Assembly (NCBI GenBank): GCA_023409435.1
Contig: JAEYHP010000135.1
Span: 1 to 50,534, forward strand
Direction: 5' to 3'
From: Bacillota bacterium
Lineage (GTDB): Bacteria > Bacillota > Clostridia > Christensenellales > CAG-138
DNA length: 50,534 nt
Made by a program: the position numbers and the translations under genes. This document shows positions 15,944 to 24,470 of the stretch, piece after piece (positions within the stretch are counted from its first letter, which is position 1; the number at the start of each line of letters is the position of its first letter). Below the pieces are notes generated by a model. It had not been told where the DNA came from. It searched no databases and was given only the letters and a program-made list of their open reading frames with translations.

Positions 15944-16096
15944 AAGCGGGTTCTTAGGGCCGTTACGGCCCTAAGCGGAGGTTTGGGGGGACATAGCCGT
16001 GCGCCGCCTGTGGCGGATGGAGCGAGGCGTAGTCCCAGTAAGCAAGGGAGCACAGACTGTTCTGTGCGACCATTGCGAACTGTGGGCAGAGCCTCC
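15944..16096. other. Multi-branched structured intergenic element
   Basis: Between the DUF523 and MutS2 genes there is no protein gene but dense complementarity: CTTAGGGCC/GGCCCTAAG (around 15953-15975), GGGAC/GTCCC, CCGCC/GGCGG, GCACAGA/TCTGTGC (16050-16067), and an outer GGAGGTTT/GAGCCTCC (15977-16095) that encloses the inner hairpins. This looks like a folded RNA or a repeat-family element instead of ordinary spacer. On the minus strand the first hairpin, followed by a distant CTTCTTTTT, could also end MutS2 transcripts. Confidence 0.45.
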
Positions 16097-16122
16097 AAGC
16101 CCATCCCATTCTCAATTTCCTG

Positions 16123-18474
16123 CTACTTCAGCGTCACGACCGTTACGCCCGCATCGCCCTCGCCGTAGTTGCCCAGGCGGAACGTCTTGACCTTGGCATG
16201 ATGCCTGAGATAATCCTGTATGCCCTTGCGCAACGCGCCCGTGCCCTTGCCGTGGATAATCTGCACCTCGGTCCGGCCGTTTAATACGGCGTCGTCAAGA
16301 TACCGGTCCACCTCCATGAGCGCCTCGTCCACCAGTCTGCCGCGCACGTCAAGCGAAAGCCCCGCGGGTTCACGTGTGGGGTCAAGCGTCAGCTTCGCGC
16401 TTACGGAAGCGGGCTTTACCGTCTCCTCGATCATGCGGATATCCGAAAGCCTCGCCATCATCTTGATGACGCCCGCTTGCACCTGCACCTCGCCCCGCGC
16501 ATCGGGCTCCTTCAATACAGTGGCGTTCTGGCCGATGTTGACTAAGCGCACGCGGTCGCCGGGCTTCACTGACCTTGGCGCCGAACCCTTATGCTCCTGC
16601 TGCGCAAGGGGATCAAGAAGCGTGTCCTCGCGTTTTCTCGCCGCGTCCCGCGCATGCTGTATGGCGCGCTCCGCCTCGCGCATATCCAGGCTCTTGATAG
16701 AACGCAGCTCGGATATGATTTGTTCCATCTCCTCGCGGGATTGGCGCACGATCTGCCGCGCTTCCTCCTTGGCCTTGGCGCGCAAAGCGGCCTTTTCGCT
16801 TTCGAGGCGCTTCTTTTCGGCTTCGAGCTCGCTGCGCAGTCGCTCGGTTTCATAGCGCAGCAGCGTCGCCTGCTGCTTTTCCTGCTCGGCCCGCTGGCGC
16901 TGGCTTTCCGCGCTTTGGATGACGTCCTCAAACTGCACGTCCTCCTTCTTTAAGAACGCGCGCGCATGCTCGATAACGTCCATGGAAAGCCCAAGGCGCT
17001 GCGCGATTTCAAACGCGTTAGACTTGCCGGGTATACCCACAAATACGCGATAGGTAGGCGCAAGCTTGTCCACGTCAAATTCCATGGAGGCGTTCTCCAT
17101 GCCCGCATGTGTCAGCGCAAACGCCTTGATTTCGCTGTAATGCGTCGTCGCCGCCGTGACGCAGCCGCGCGCGTGCAGCGTTTCCAATATGCTCATGGCG
17201 AGCGCCGCGCCCTCCACCGGGTCCGTCCCCGCGCCAAGCTCGTCGAGCAGCACCAGGGAATTTTGATCCGCCTCCTCCAGTATGCGCACGATGTTCTTCA
17301 TATGGGAAGAAAATGTGGAAAGGCTCTGCTCAATGCTCTGCTCGTCCCCGATATCCGCAAACACCTGAGAAAAGGAGCAAAGCCTGGTCCCTTCCGCGGC
17401 GGGCACAAAAAGCCCGGCCTGCGCCATCAGCGTAAACAGGCCGATGGTCTTTAACGTGACCGTCTTGCCGCCCGTGTTGGGGCCGGTGACAATAAGCGTC
17501 TGGAACGCGTCGTTGAGCCATACGTCTATGGGCACCACGCGTTCCGCAGGAATCAGCGGATGCCTGCCCGCGACGATTTTGATGGGCGCGTGGGGCGCTA
17601 TCGCCGGGCGGATGGCGCGCATTTCCCTCGCAAGCATGGCCTTGGCGAATATCAGGTCGAGCTCGCCTAAGATGCCGATGCTTTCATACAACTCGTCCGC
17701 GTACGGCTCCACCATGGCAGTCAGGGAAGCGAGCACGCGCTCGATCTCCTCCTGCTCCATGCTGACAAGGCGTTTATATTCGTTGCCCAGTTCCACCGCG
17801 GCCATGGGCTCGATGAACAGCGTCGCGCCGCTGCCCGATTGATCGTGCACCAGGCCCGGCACATATTGTTTTGCCTCCTGCTTGACGGGCAGCACGAACC
17901 GCCCGTTGTGGATGGTGATGATGGGTTCCTGCAAATATTTCTGGAACGCGGCGCTTTTGATCATGTTGTTGAGCTTTTCGCGCACACGCTCGTTGACGAT
18001 GCGCATCTGGCGGCGGATGCCCGCGAGCTCCGGCGAGGCGGCGTCGGCAACCTCTTCCTCGCTGACAAAACAGCGCGTGATATCCTCCTCCACACTGCGG
18101 TGGGAACAAAGCTGCCCCGCCATGTAGGAAAGCAGCGTCGGCGCATCCCCCTGCGTCAGGCGCTCGCGTGCGGTGCGGCTGACCCTGAGGCACCGGGCGA
18201 TTGCGAGCAACTCCCGGATGCTTAAATACAGCGCCGCGCGGATGCGCTTGAGCGTGGGCCTTACGTCCGTAAACCCTTCTATGGGGCTTTGCCCGCCGTG
18301 CAGGAATATGGTTTCCGCTTCCGACGTCTGCTGCTGCAGCGTGTTGATCTGGGCCGGGTCCGAAGCCGGGCGCAAACTTTGCGCGTTTTCCCGCCCAACG
18401 TCTGACGCAGTCAACCCTTTGATGCGCTCCACCACTTTATCGAATTCCAACAGAGACAGTACCCTATTTTCCAT
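16123..18474 (-). CDS. mutS2: Endonuclease MutS2 / ribosome-rescue ATPase
   Basis: 783 residues, the usual MutS2 length. It lacks the MutS mismatch-recognition domain; it has the core and clamp helices (1-300), an ATPase with Walker A GPNTGGKTVTLK, Walker B LVLLDELGAGTDP and the ATTHYSEIK segment, a long charged coiled coil (~510-640), a KOW-like region, and a C-terminal Smr nuclease domain (LDVRGRLVDEAL, IIHGKGTGALR, last ~75 residues). Known roles are suppression of recombination and, in Bacillus, splitting of collided ribosomes. It is preceded by the U32 gene (14-base gap, same strand). Confidence 0.97.
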   Translation of the reverse strand: MENRVLSLLEFDKVVERIKGLTASDVGRENAQSLRPASDPAQINTLQQQTSEAETIFLHGGQSPIEGFTDVRPTLKRIRAALYLSIRELLAIARCLRVSRTARERLTQGDAPTLLSYMAGQLCSHRSVEEDITRCFVSEEEVADAASPELAGIRRQMRIVNERVREKLNNMIKSAAFQKYLQEPIITIHNGRFVLPVKQEAKQYVPGLVHDQSGSGATLFIEPMAAVELGNEYKRLVSMEQEEIERVLASLTAMVEPYADELYESIGILGELDLIFAKAMLAREMRAIRPAIAPHAPIKIVAGRHPLIPAERVVPIDVWLNDAFQTLIVTGPNTGGKTVTLKTIGLFTLMAQAGLFVPAAEGTRLCSFSQVFADIGDEQSIEQSLSTFSSHMKNIVRILEEADQNSLVLLDELGAGTDPVEGAALAMSILETLHARGCVTAATTHYSEIKAFALTHAGMENASMEFDVDKLAPTYRVFVGIPGKSNAFEIAQRLGLSMDVIEHARAFLKKEDVQFEDVIQSAESQRQRAEQEKQQATLLRYETERLRSELEAEKKRLESEKAALRAKAKEEARQIVRQSREEMEQIISELRSIKSLDMREAERAIQHARDAARKREDTLLDPLAQQEHKGSAPRSVKPGDRVRLVNIGQNATVLKEPDARGEVQVQAGVIKMMARLSDIRMIEETVKPASVSAKLTLDPTREPAGLSLDVRGRLVDEALMEVDRYLDDAVLNGRTEVQIIHGKGTGALRKGIQDYLRHHAKVKTFRLGNYGEGDAGVTVVTLK

Positions 18475-18488
18475 AGTTCCGTTTCCTC

Positions 18489-20567
18489 CTATGTTGCAAG
18501 CCCACGCGCCCAGTGGCCACGCGTTGTCCCACGGCGGGGCGGGCTCTTTCCTGTGAGCGCATCCTGTGCGGCGCGTACGCGTTCCGCCACCTCGCGCTCC
18601 GTTTCATAAACGAACTCCAGCGCCAAAAGCTCCGGCATTGGAAGTTCAGACAGTACGTCCAATATATCCATGACCTCGCAGTTGCGTACGCGGTTCAGGC
18701 AGCCGCCCGTTCCTTCCCGCACCGGGTCGAGCGGGAAAACGCGCCCTTCCGCATCGGTAAGCGTATGCTGCCTGTCGCACCCCGCGCAGCCGTTTTCCCT
18801 GCGGTGCGGGCAATGCCAAAGTTGCATCAGCTGCGCCCTGCCATAGCCGTAAACACCCGCGCCCGTCTCCAGAATGAGATCCCGAATCTGTGGCTTGCTG
18901 AGCTCAAGAGAGAGCAAGACCCGCGTGAATCCCAATTGCATAAGCTTTGCTACCGCCTGCGCGTTTGTCGCGTTGCAGAGATACCCCGCGATGCGCTCCC
19001 CTTTGATCAAAGCGACCTGTCCCGCGTTCTGCGCCACGCCTCCATCCACCAGCCCGCCCGCAAAAATGGCCGCCCAGTGCTTTTGCGCCGCACCGGAACT
19101 GTCCGCCGCCGGAAGCTGCAGCAGCAGCTTTTGACCCCCGGTCCGAAACGGCTGCAGCCTTATAATCTCCTCTTCCGCCCGCAGGATATCCCGCGGCTCC
19201 AGCGCCACATCGTTTGCGCCCGCTGCAAACGCGGCCTCCGCGCGCGCGGCGTCGGGCACCACGGCAAGCACCGCCGAAGTTGCCGATTGTTTACATTGCG
19301 GGATTAGGGCCAAGGAAACCTCCGCCCTTTCCCGCCGTATGATCAAAGCTGCCTCCAGCGCCTCCACCGCATCGCGCCTTAACGCATTGAGCGCGGAAAC
19401 GGGGAGGTAGGCAGGCATGGGCATGTCCACGGTTCCGTCATTCAAAATAAACGGCGTATCCCCCAGCTTTCCGATCTGGGCGATATACCGGGAAACATCC
19501 GGCTCCGTTTTTGCCGCCTGTACGGTCTCCCCCGTTACGCTTACTTCTGTTTGCCCCAGCGTCAGCGTCAGCGTTGCGGGTTCCCCAACCGCAAGCGTCA
19601 AGCAGGCCTCCACAGGCTGCTTGCGCCGTTCCGTTCGGTAGGTTTCCTGTTCCTTTGCAAGCGGCGCGTCCGGGCCGCTCAAAGTTCCCCGCGCGTCGGC
19701 GGGCACATCCCGCCCGTAAAAATAGCCGGTAGAACTACCGCGCGAGAAAATGCGCTGCAAGGAATCAAGTTCCTCTTCCAGCACAGGCTTTTCCGCCCCG
19801 TCTATTGCCATGCGGTAGGCGCGGGTCACCGCAGAGACATATTCCGCCCGCTTCATGCGGCCTTCGAGCTTGATGCAGGCGACGCCCGCCTCTTTTAACT
19901 CCTCCACATGGAACAGCATGGAAAGGTCACAAAGGCTCAGCGGATATTCCTGCTTCCCGCCATTTAGGGCATAGGGTTTGCGGCAGGGCTGTGCGCAAGC
20001 GCCGCGGTTGCCGCTCCTTCCCCCCGCCAGCGAGGAGAACAGGCATACCCCGGAAACAGAGGTACACAGCGCCCCGTGCGCAAAGCACTCCAACTCAACC
20101 GGGCTCGCTGCCCCCAGTTCGCGGATGCGGTCAAGAGAAAGTTCCCGTGCGAGCACGGCGCGCGTCATCCCCAGCGCATGGGCTATATTTAGCCCGTTTT
20201 CATCATGTATGGTCATCTGCGTGCTGGCATGCAGCGTAAGATCGGGCAGCGCCGATTTTATGGCGCGCACAAGGCCGATATCCTGCACGATGAGCGCGTC
20301 CGCGCCTATTTCATATAAATACGCGGCGTAAGAAAGCGCGTCCTGTAGCTCCCTGTCAAGCAACAGCGTGTTAACGGCCACATATGCCTTCACATTGCGG
20401 ATGTGGCAATAATCCAACGCTTCGCGCAGCGTGGCATCGTCAAAATTCCCCGCGTAACGGCGGGCGCTGAACGCGCGCCCTCCCAAATAAACGGCATCCG
20501 CCCCGTTTTGTACGGCAGCAGTAAGACTGTCTCTTTCACCCGCGGGTGAAAGCAACTCAAGCGCCAT
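18489..20567 (-). CDS. U32-family protein with DUF3656 (RlhA-like)
   Basis: 692 residues. The N-terminal half is a peptidase U32 domain: LLSPAGERDSL start, GADAVYLGG, the family signature ELECFAHGALCTSVSGVC (~160-178) with CAQPCRKPY, and CIKLEGRMKRAEY. The C-terminal part matches the DUF3656/extended type that includes E. coli RlhA, which hydroxylates 23S rRNA; a cysteine cluster CPHRRENGCAGC near 610 could bind a metal or Fe-S cluster. The U32 'peptidase' label is historical. Start at ATG 20567, 5 bases behind GAGGAGG; the reading frame further upstream has no site. Confidence 0.88.
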   Translation of the reverse strand: MALELLSPAGERDSLTAAVQNGADAVYLGGRAFSARRYAGNFDDATLREALDYCHIRNVKAYVAVNTLLLDRELQDALSYAAYLYEIGADALIVQDIGLVRAIKSALPDLTLHASTQMTIHDENGLNIAHALGMTRAVLARELSLDRIRELGAASPVELECFAHGALCTSVSGVCLFSSLAGGRSGNRGACAQPCRKPYALNGGKQEYPLSLCDLSMLFHVEELKEAGVACIKLEGRMKRAEYVSAVTRAYRMAIDGAEKPVLEEELDSLQRIFSRGSSTGYFYGRDVPADARGTLSGPDAPLAKEQETYRTERRKQPVEACLTLAVGEPATLTLTLGQTEVSVTGETVQAAKTEPDVSRYIAQIGKLGDTPFILNDGTVDMPMPAYLPVSALNALRRDAVEALEAALIIRRERAEVSLALIPQCKQSATSAVLAVVPDAARAEAAFAAGANDVALEPRDILRAEEEIIRLQPFRTGGQKLLLQLPAADSSGAAQKHWAAIFAGGLVDGGVAQNAGQVALIKGERIAGYLCNATNAQAVAKLMQLGFTRVLLSLELSKPQIRDLILETGAGVYGYGRAQLMQLWHCPHRRENGCAGCDRQHTLTDAEGRVFPLDPVREGTGGCLNRVRNCEVMDILDVLSELPMPELLALEFVYETEREVAERVRAAQDALTGKSPPRRGTTRGHWARGLAT

Positions 20568-20707
20568 ATGCGCCTCCTCAATCTTTCGGAAAACAACGGG
20601 CCGAAGCCGCATGGCCTGACCCGCCTCATTTACCAGTATAACACATTTTCCACAGGCTGCATGCTGTTTTGTTTCAGACACAAGAGCCTCAAGCGCAGTG
20701 CCTGCCG

Positions 20708-21301
20708 CTAAAATGCGGCTTCATATTCCATCCTGCGGGCGGTGGCTTTAGCGATTTCTTCCCCAAGCAGCTTTTTGATGATGTGCAGAGACAATTCAAT
20801 GCCGCAGGCAACGCCGCCGGAAGTCATAATATTCCCTTCGTCCACAAACCGTACGCCGTCCACCACATGCACTTCCGGGAACTGATTCCGAAGGATTCCC
20901 GTATCCGCCCAATGCGTAGTAGCACTTTTTCCGTTTAGCAGCCCCGATTGTGCGAGCAAAAACGCGCCCGTGCAGACGGAAACCGTAATGGGTGCTTTCT
21001 CCGCCATTTCCCGAATGAAACGGGTAAGCGTCTCATTATGGATTTCAATTTTCTCCGCGCCGTAACCGCCGGGGACAATAAAAATGTCCAATTCCGGCAC
21101 GTCCGAAAACGTATGGTGCGGCTGCACCAGCAAACCGTTTCTCGCTTTGATCAGCCTATCCTGCTCCGCGATTGTACACACGGAAAATGGCCGCGTTCCA
21201 TCCGCAAACTGCGTAATGGAAAACGCCTCAAACGGGCCTGCGAAATCCAGAACCTCCGCTTCGTCAAAGAGCAGAATGCCCACTTTGTATGTCCGGCCCA
21301 T
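20708..21301 (-). CDS. DJ-1/PfpI family protein (isonitrile hydratase-like)
   Basis: 197 residues beginning GRTYKVGILLFDEAEVLDFAGPFE, with the nucleophile elbow SVCTGAFLLAQSGLL (cysteine ~108) and ATTHWAD, as in GATase1/isonitrile hydratase-like members of the DJ-1 superfamily. The catalytic cysteine and following histidine are present. Substrate unknown. Start at ATG 21301, six bases behind GGGGAGG. A strong terminator separates it from the aminotransferase gene upstream. Confidence 0.85.
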   Translation of the reverse strand: MGRTYKVGILLFDEAEVLDFAGPFEAFSITQFADGTRPFSVCTIAEQDRLIKARNGLLVQPHHTFSDVPELDIFIVPGGYGAEKIEIHNETLTRFIREMAEKAPITVSVCTGAFLLAQSGLLNGKSATTHWADTGILRNQFPEVHVVDGVRFVDEGNIMTSGGVACGIELSLHIIKKLLGEEIAKATARRMEYEAAF

Positions 21302-21335
21302 GCAATGCCTCCCCATCGTGCTAGAATTGTTATAC

Positions 21336-21366
21336 AAAAAATCCGGCTGAAAAACAACCGGATTTT
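21336..21366. terminator. Terminator behind the aminotransferase gene
   Basis: AAAATCCGG (21338-21346) and CCGGATTTT (21358-21366) form a 9-bp stem; on the minus strand it is followed by TTTTTTGT. It lies 20 bases behind the aminotransferase stop. Confidence 0.85.
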
Positions 21367-21387
21367 GCTCTTTTAACTTTTTAACTA

Positions 21388-22563
21388 TCAGCGGCAGCTT
21401 TTAAGAAATGCCGCAATCCGGTCCACGGCCACTTTGATTTTTTCAAGGTCCGTTGCGTAGCAGCAGCGCACATGGCCCTCGCCCGCATCGCCGAACGCGG
21501 TGCCGGGAACGGCCACGACCTTTTGTTCCGCCATCAGCCTGTCGCTGAATTCTTCGGAAGAAAGCCCGGTACAGCGGATGGACGGGAACACATAGAACGC
21601 GCCTTCCGGTTCGTCGCAAGTCATTTGAAGGTCGTTGAACGCATCCACAAGGTACCGCCTGCGGCGGTCATACTCACGAATCATGGACATGGTATCCTCC
21701 CAGTCATACTGGAAACCACGCTCTAACGCTACGATACCCGCAACCTGCGCCGGGGTGGGCGCACAGAGCATGGTGATCTGGTGGATCTTCGTCATGGCGG
21801 CGATGAGAGGCTGCGGGCCTACGGCATAGCCAAGCCGCCAGCCAGTCATGGAGAACGCCTTGGAGAAGCCGCTCAATATGATCGTCCTGTCCTTCATGCC
21901 GGGCATGGAGGCAAAGGATACGTGCCGCTTGCCGTTGTAGGTCAATTCCGCGTAGATTTCATCCGTGATAACGATGACGTTCGTATCCTTCAATACGTCC
22001 GCAATGGCCAAGAGATCCGCGCGCTCCATGATACCGCCCGTGGGATTGTTCGGGTAGGGCATGATCATGGCCTTGGTTTTAGGGGAGAGCGCCTTGCGCA
22101 GCGCGTCCGGCGTGATTTTGAAGCGGTTTTCATGGTTCATGGCGATGGGTACGGGGATGCCGCCCGTCAGCCTGACGATGGGCAAGTAGGATACATAGTA
22201 AGGCTCGGGTACGATGATTTCGTCGCCGGGGTTGACCACCGCACGCAGCGCAAGGTCAATCGCCTGGCTGCCGCCGACGGTAATGAGCGTGTCCTGCACG
22301 GAGTACCCGCTGATTTGAAACCGCTCGTCCAAGTACCGGAGTATCAGCTCCCTTAATTCCGGCATGCCCGCGTTAGAAGAATATGGGATGCGCCCTGCGG
22401 ACAGACGTTTGAGCGCCTCCTTGCGGATGCCTTCGGGGGTGGCGAAATCCGGCTCACCCACGCCCAGGCTGATGCAGCTGTCATCCAGGAAATCAAAATA
22501 TTTGCGAATACCCGAGGGCGGGATCTCCGTAACGATTTTCGCTACGAGAGTTTGGCTTTCCAT
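21388..22563 (-). CDS. Class I/II pyridoxal-phosphate aminotransferase
   Basis: 391 residues with fold-type I aminotransferase motifs: ISLGVGEPDFATPEGI, IPYSSNAGMPELR, VGGSQAIDLAL, PYPNNPTGG, VITDEIYAELTY, and the PLP lysine in SGFSKAFSMTGWRLGY. Most like the aspartate/aromatic aminotransferase group (PatA/AspC-like). ATG 22563 is preferred because AGGAGG stands right upstream; an earlier ATG 19 codons back has no site. It has a strong own promoter and its own terminator, so it is transcribed alone. Confidence 0.92.
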   Translation of the reverse strand: MESQTLVAKIVTEIPPSGIRKYFDFLDDSCISLGVGEPDFATPEGIRKEALKRLSAGRIPYSSNAGMPELRELILRYLDERFQISGYSVQDTLITVGGSQAIDLALRAVVNPGDEIIVPEPYYVSYLPIVRLTGGIPVPIAMNHENRFKITPDALRKALSPKTKAMIMPYPNNPTGGIMERADLLAIADVLKDTNVIVITDEIYAELTYNGKRHVSFASMPGMKDRTIILSGFSKAFSMTGWRLGYAVGPQPLIAAMTKIHQITMLCAPTPAQVAGIVALERGFQYDWEDTMSMIREYDRRRRYLVDAFNDLQMTCDEPEGAFYVFPSIRCTGLSSEEFSDRLMAEQKVVAVPGTAFGDAGEGHVRCCYATDLEKIKVAVDRIAAFLKSCR

Positions 22564-22638
22564 ACATCCTCCTTGATGCGCAGGCCCACTCTTATGAAAA
22601 TACAAGCTGGCGTGACACACGAAACGTAATTACCGTCT

Positions 22639-22668
22639 ATTATACCCACGTTATCCCCCCGCCGTCAA
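22639..22668 (-). promoter_or_regulatory. Strong sigma-A-type promoter of the aminotransferase gene
   Basis: On the minus strand TTGACG (22668-22663), 18 bases, TATAAT (22644-22639), about 75 bases ahead of the start codon. Confidence 0.8.
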
Positions 22669-22998
22669 TCCGAACGCTTCAGGCAAATGCATAAAAAAAC
22701 GTTCACGTTGGATACTTTTAGGCGCAGATTTTATATATAGGACACCGTTTTCATTTTATTCCAGCACTTTTGTTTCTATGGCAGCTATGACAGGCGAGTT
22801 ATTCACATATTGTTAAAGGTTTCATTCTTTTAAACGGCAATACGGGGTGCTAAAATACGAATTAAGGCGTATGCAGTCGATCCCGCCATTTTCATGCGTC
22901 TTTTCCCATATACTCCATCAGAATGGCTGGCGCATGCCCTTAACTATGGGAAACCCTCTTATAACGCCGCAGGCTCAGGCATACGAAGGAGGCAATCC
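22669..22998. other. Divergent intergenic region, 330 bases
   Basis: Between the aminotransferase promoter and the amidase start. AT-rich with no ORF carrying a ribosome site. A TGCTAAAAT (22849-22857) could be an extended -10 for the amidase gene, with TTTAAA about 16 bases upstream of the hexamer; no riboswitch recognised. Confidence 0.4.
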
Positions 22999-23997
22999 AT
23001 GCGCGTGCGCATGAAAAGAACGATATATACCTGTTTAGCGCTGCTGCTGACGTTCTCGTTCTGCGGCACCGCTTTTGCGGTTACCCCGCTTTCTTCCGTC
23101 AGCATGCGCCTTGGCTCCTCCGGCGAAAACGTGTCAACACTGCAAAAAAACCTTGTTGAGCTTGGGCTCTATTCCCTAGAGCCGGACGGCGTATACGGCG
23201 CGCAAACGGCGCTTGCCGTAAAGCGCCTGCAAGCCCAGTTGGGGCTGTATCCGGACGGAGCCTGCGGCCCGCTGACCATACAGGCATTCAACAAAGCCTA
23301 TGGGAATACTGCAGCAGCTGCGCCCGCTACCCCTTCTTCCGTGCTAGAAACAAAGAACGCCAAGGTATCCCCGCTTGCGGGAAAAAAGATCGGCATCGAC
23401 CCGGGGCATCAGCAAAAAGCGGATACGGCTTTGGAACCCGTAGCGCCCGGCTCTTCCCGCATGAAGCAGCGCATGAGCGCTGGCGGCGCTGGCATAAAAA
23501 CAAAAATACCCGAATATGAAACCAACCTTATCATAGCGAAAAAGCTCCAGACGCTGCTGGAAGAAGCGGGCGCCGTCGTATATATGCTCAGAACAGAACA
23601 CGATGTGCAGCTTTCCAATGTGGAGCGCGCCCAGATCATGAACAAGGCCGAAGTGGATTGCTGGATCAGAATCCACTGCGACAGCAGCAAGGATTCTTCC
23701 ATAAACGGCGTGCATGTGCTCGCGCCTTCAGCAGTCAGTTCCCCAAATATCGCGGAAAGCAGCCTGAACCTCGCCAAACTGCTTTTGAAGGGTGTCACAA
23801 AGGCAACGGGCGCAAAGGAGTTGCCCGTTCTTGTAAAATCCGACCAGACGGGGTTCAACTGGTCTGAACAGCCCGTGGTAGCGGTGGAGCTTGGATACCT
23901 GAGCAACCCAACGGAAGACGTCCGCCTCAACCGCGCATATTACCAAAACGAATGTGCAACCGGCATGTATGAGGCGCTGATCGCTTATTTTTCGTAA
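22999..23997 (+). CDS. Secreted N-acetylmuramoyl-L-alanine amidase with peptidoglycan-binding domain
   Basis: 332 residues: signal peptide (~5-27, IYTCLALLLTFSFCGTAFA), a PG_binding_1 domain (~33-90; LRLGSSGENVSTLQKNL, LEPDGVYGAQTALAVKRLQ), a linker, and an Amidase_3 domain with the zinc ligands in GIDPGHQ, the glutamate in PEYETNLIIAKKL, histidine in IRIHCDSS and the final glutamate in VAVELGYLSNP. It cuts the bond between MurNAc and the peptide during wall turnover or cell separation. Start at ATG 22999 behind AAGGAGG; a second in-frame ATG follows four codons later. Confidence 0.93.
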   Translation: MRVRMKRTIYTCLALLLTFSFCGTAFAVTPLSSVSMRLGSSGENVSTLQKNLVELGLYSLEPDGVYGAQTALAVKRLQAQLGLYPDGACGPLTIQAFNKAYGNTAAAAPATPSSVLETKNAKVSPLAGKKIGIDPGHQQKADTALEPVAPGSSRMKQRMSAGGAGIKTKIPEYETNLIIAKKLQTLLEEAGAVVYMLRTEHDVQLSNVERAQIMNKAEVDCWIRIHCDSSKDSSINGVHVLAPSAVSSPNIAESSLNLAKLLLKGVTKATGAKELPVLVKSDQTGFNWSEQPVVAVELGYLSNPTEDVRLNRAYYQNECATGMYEALIAYFS

Positions 23998-24022
23998 TAC
24001 TTACAAAACTCTTCTTGGGGGC

Positions 24023-24157
24023 GTGGGGGATCGCAATCCCTCACATTTAATCAAATCTGACGACATGTGCGTCAGATTTGCGGAAAAAAGTGCGTTATGC
24101 ACTTTTAACCTACAGAAAAACCCGCTGATAAAGTCCGCAGGACTTTGTCAGCGGCCC
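24023..24157 (+). repeat. Run of four perfect hairpins behind the amidase gene
   Basis: Consecutive stems at 24023-24044 (GGGAT/ATCCC), 24053-24079 (AAATCTGACG/CGTCAGATTT), 24086-24106 (AAAAGTGC/GCACTTTT) and 24122-24154 (GGACTTT/AAAGTCC within a 15-bp stem). They precede the terminator at 24158. No ORF with a ribosome site lies in this stretch. Confidence 0.7.
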
Positions 24158-24179
24158 AAAAAGGCCTCGGCCTTTTTTT
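24158..24179 (+). terminator. Rho-independent terminator
   Basis: AAAAAGGCC-TC-GGCCTTTTTTT, an ideal stem with a 7-T tail, ending transcripts that come from the amidase gene through the hairpin run. Confidence 0.85.
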
Positions 24180-24344
24180 ATTGCCGCTGCATCCAAAAAT
24201 CTTACGTCAACCTTAGCTTTTTATGAACAATCCGGTTTTCTGCCTGAGCTCTGCAAAACGCCGGGCCTTTTTTGCGCCATTGCATCCAAAAATCTTATGC
24301 CAATCTTAATTTTTTTATTAACGCGTTTGAGTTCTGCAAAACGT
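24169..24344 (+). repeat. Degenerate tandem repeat, period 95 bases
   Basis: Unit 1 (24169-24263) and unit 2 (24264-24344, shorter) both start GGCCTTTTTT, share TGCATCCAAAAATCTTA, then CAAxCTTA, a T-run with TTATxAAC, and end with GAGxTCTGCAAAACG. The first unit begins in the terminator stem. No coding sense in either strand. Confidence 0.65.
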
Positions 24345-24470
24345 GTCGAATAACAGAACAGAGCCGTTAAAACTCCCCCCTCCCCAGCAGGAAGTACCCG
24401 TAAGCAATCGTCCGGCCCATGGATGACCGGGGGACTATTTATTCTGCAAAAAATTGTAAGGAGAACGCGC

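Noticed and set aside
15841..16104. Minus-strand ORF of 87 codons between DUF523 and mutS2
   Set aside because: No ribosome site; it reads through the palindromic element, so its protein-like look comes from the repeat.
24023..24344. CRISPR-like array
   Set aside because: The hairpins differ in sequence and spacing, there are no identical repeats with unique spacers, and no cas genes are near.
24345..24470. Possible c-di-GMP or other riboswitch ahead of the chemoreceptor gene
   Set aside because: Looked for the conserved cores of common riboswitches and found none; the GGGGG and CCCCCC runs do not form a convincing aptamer.
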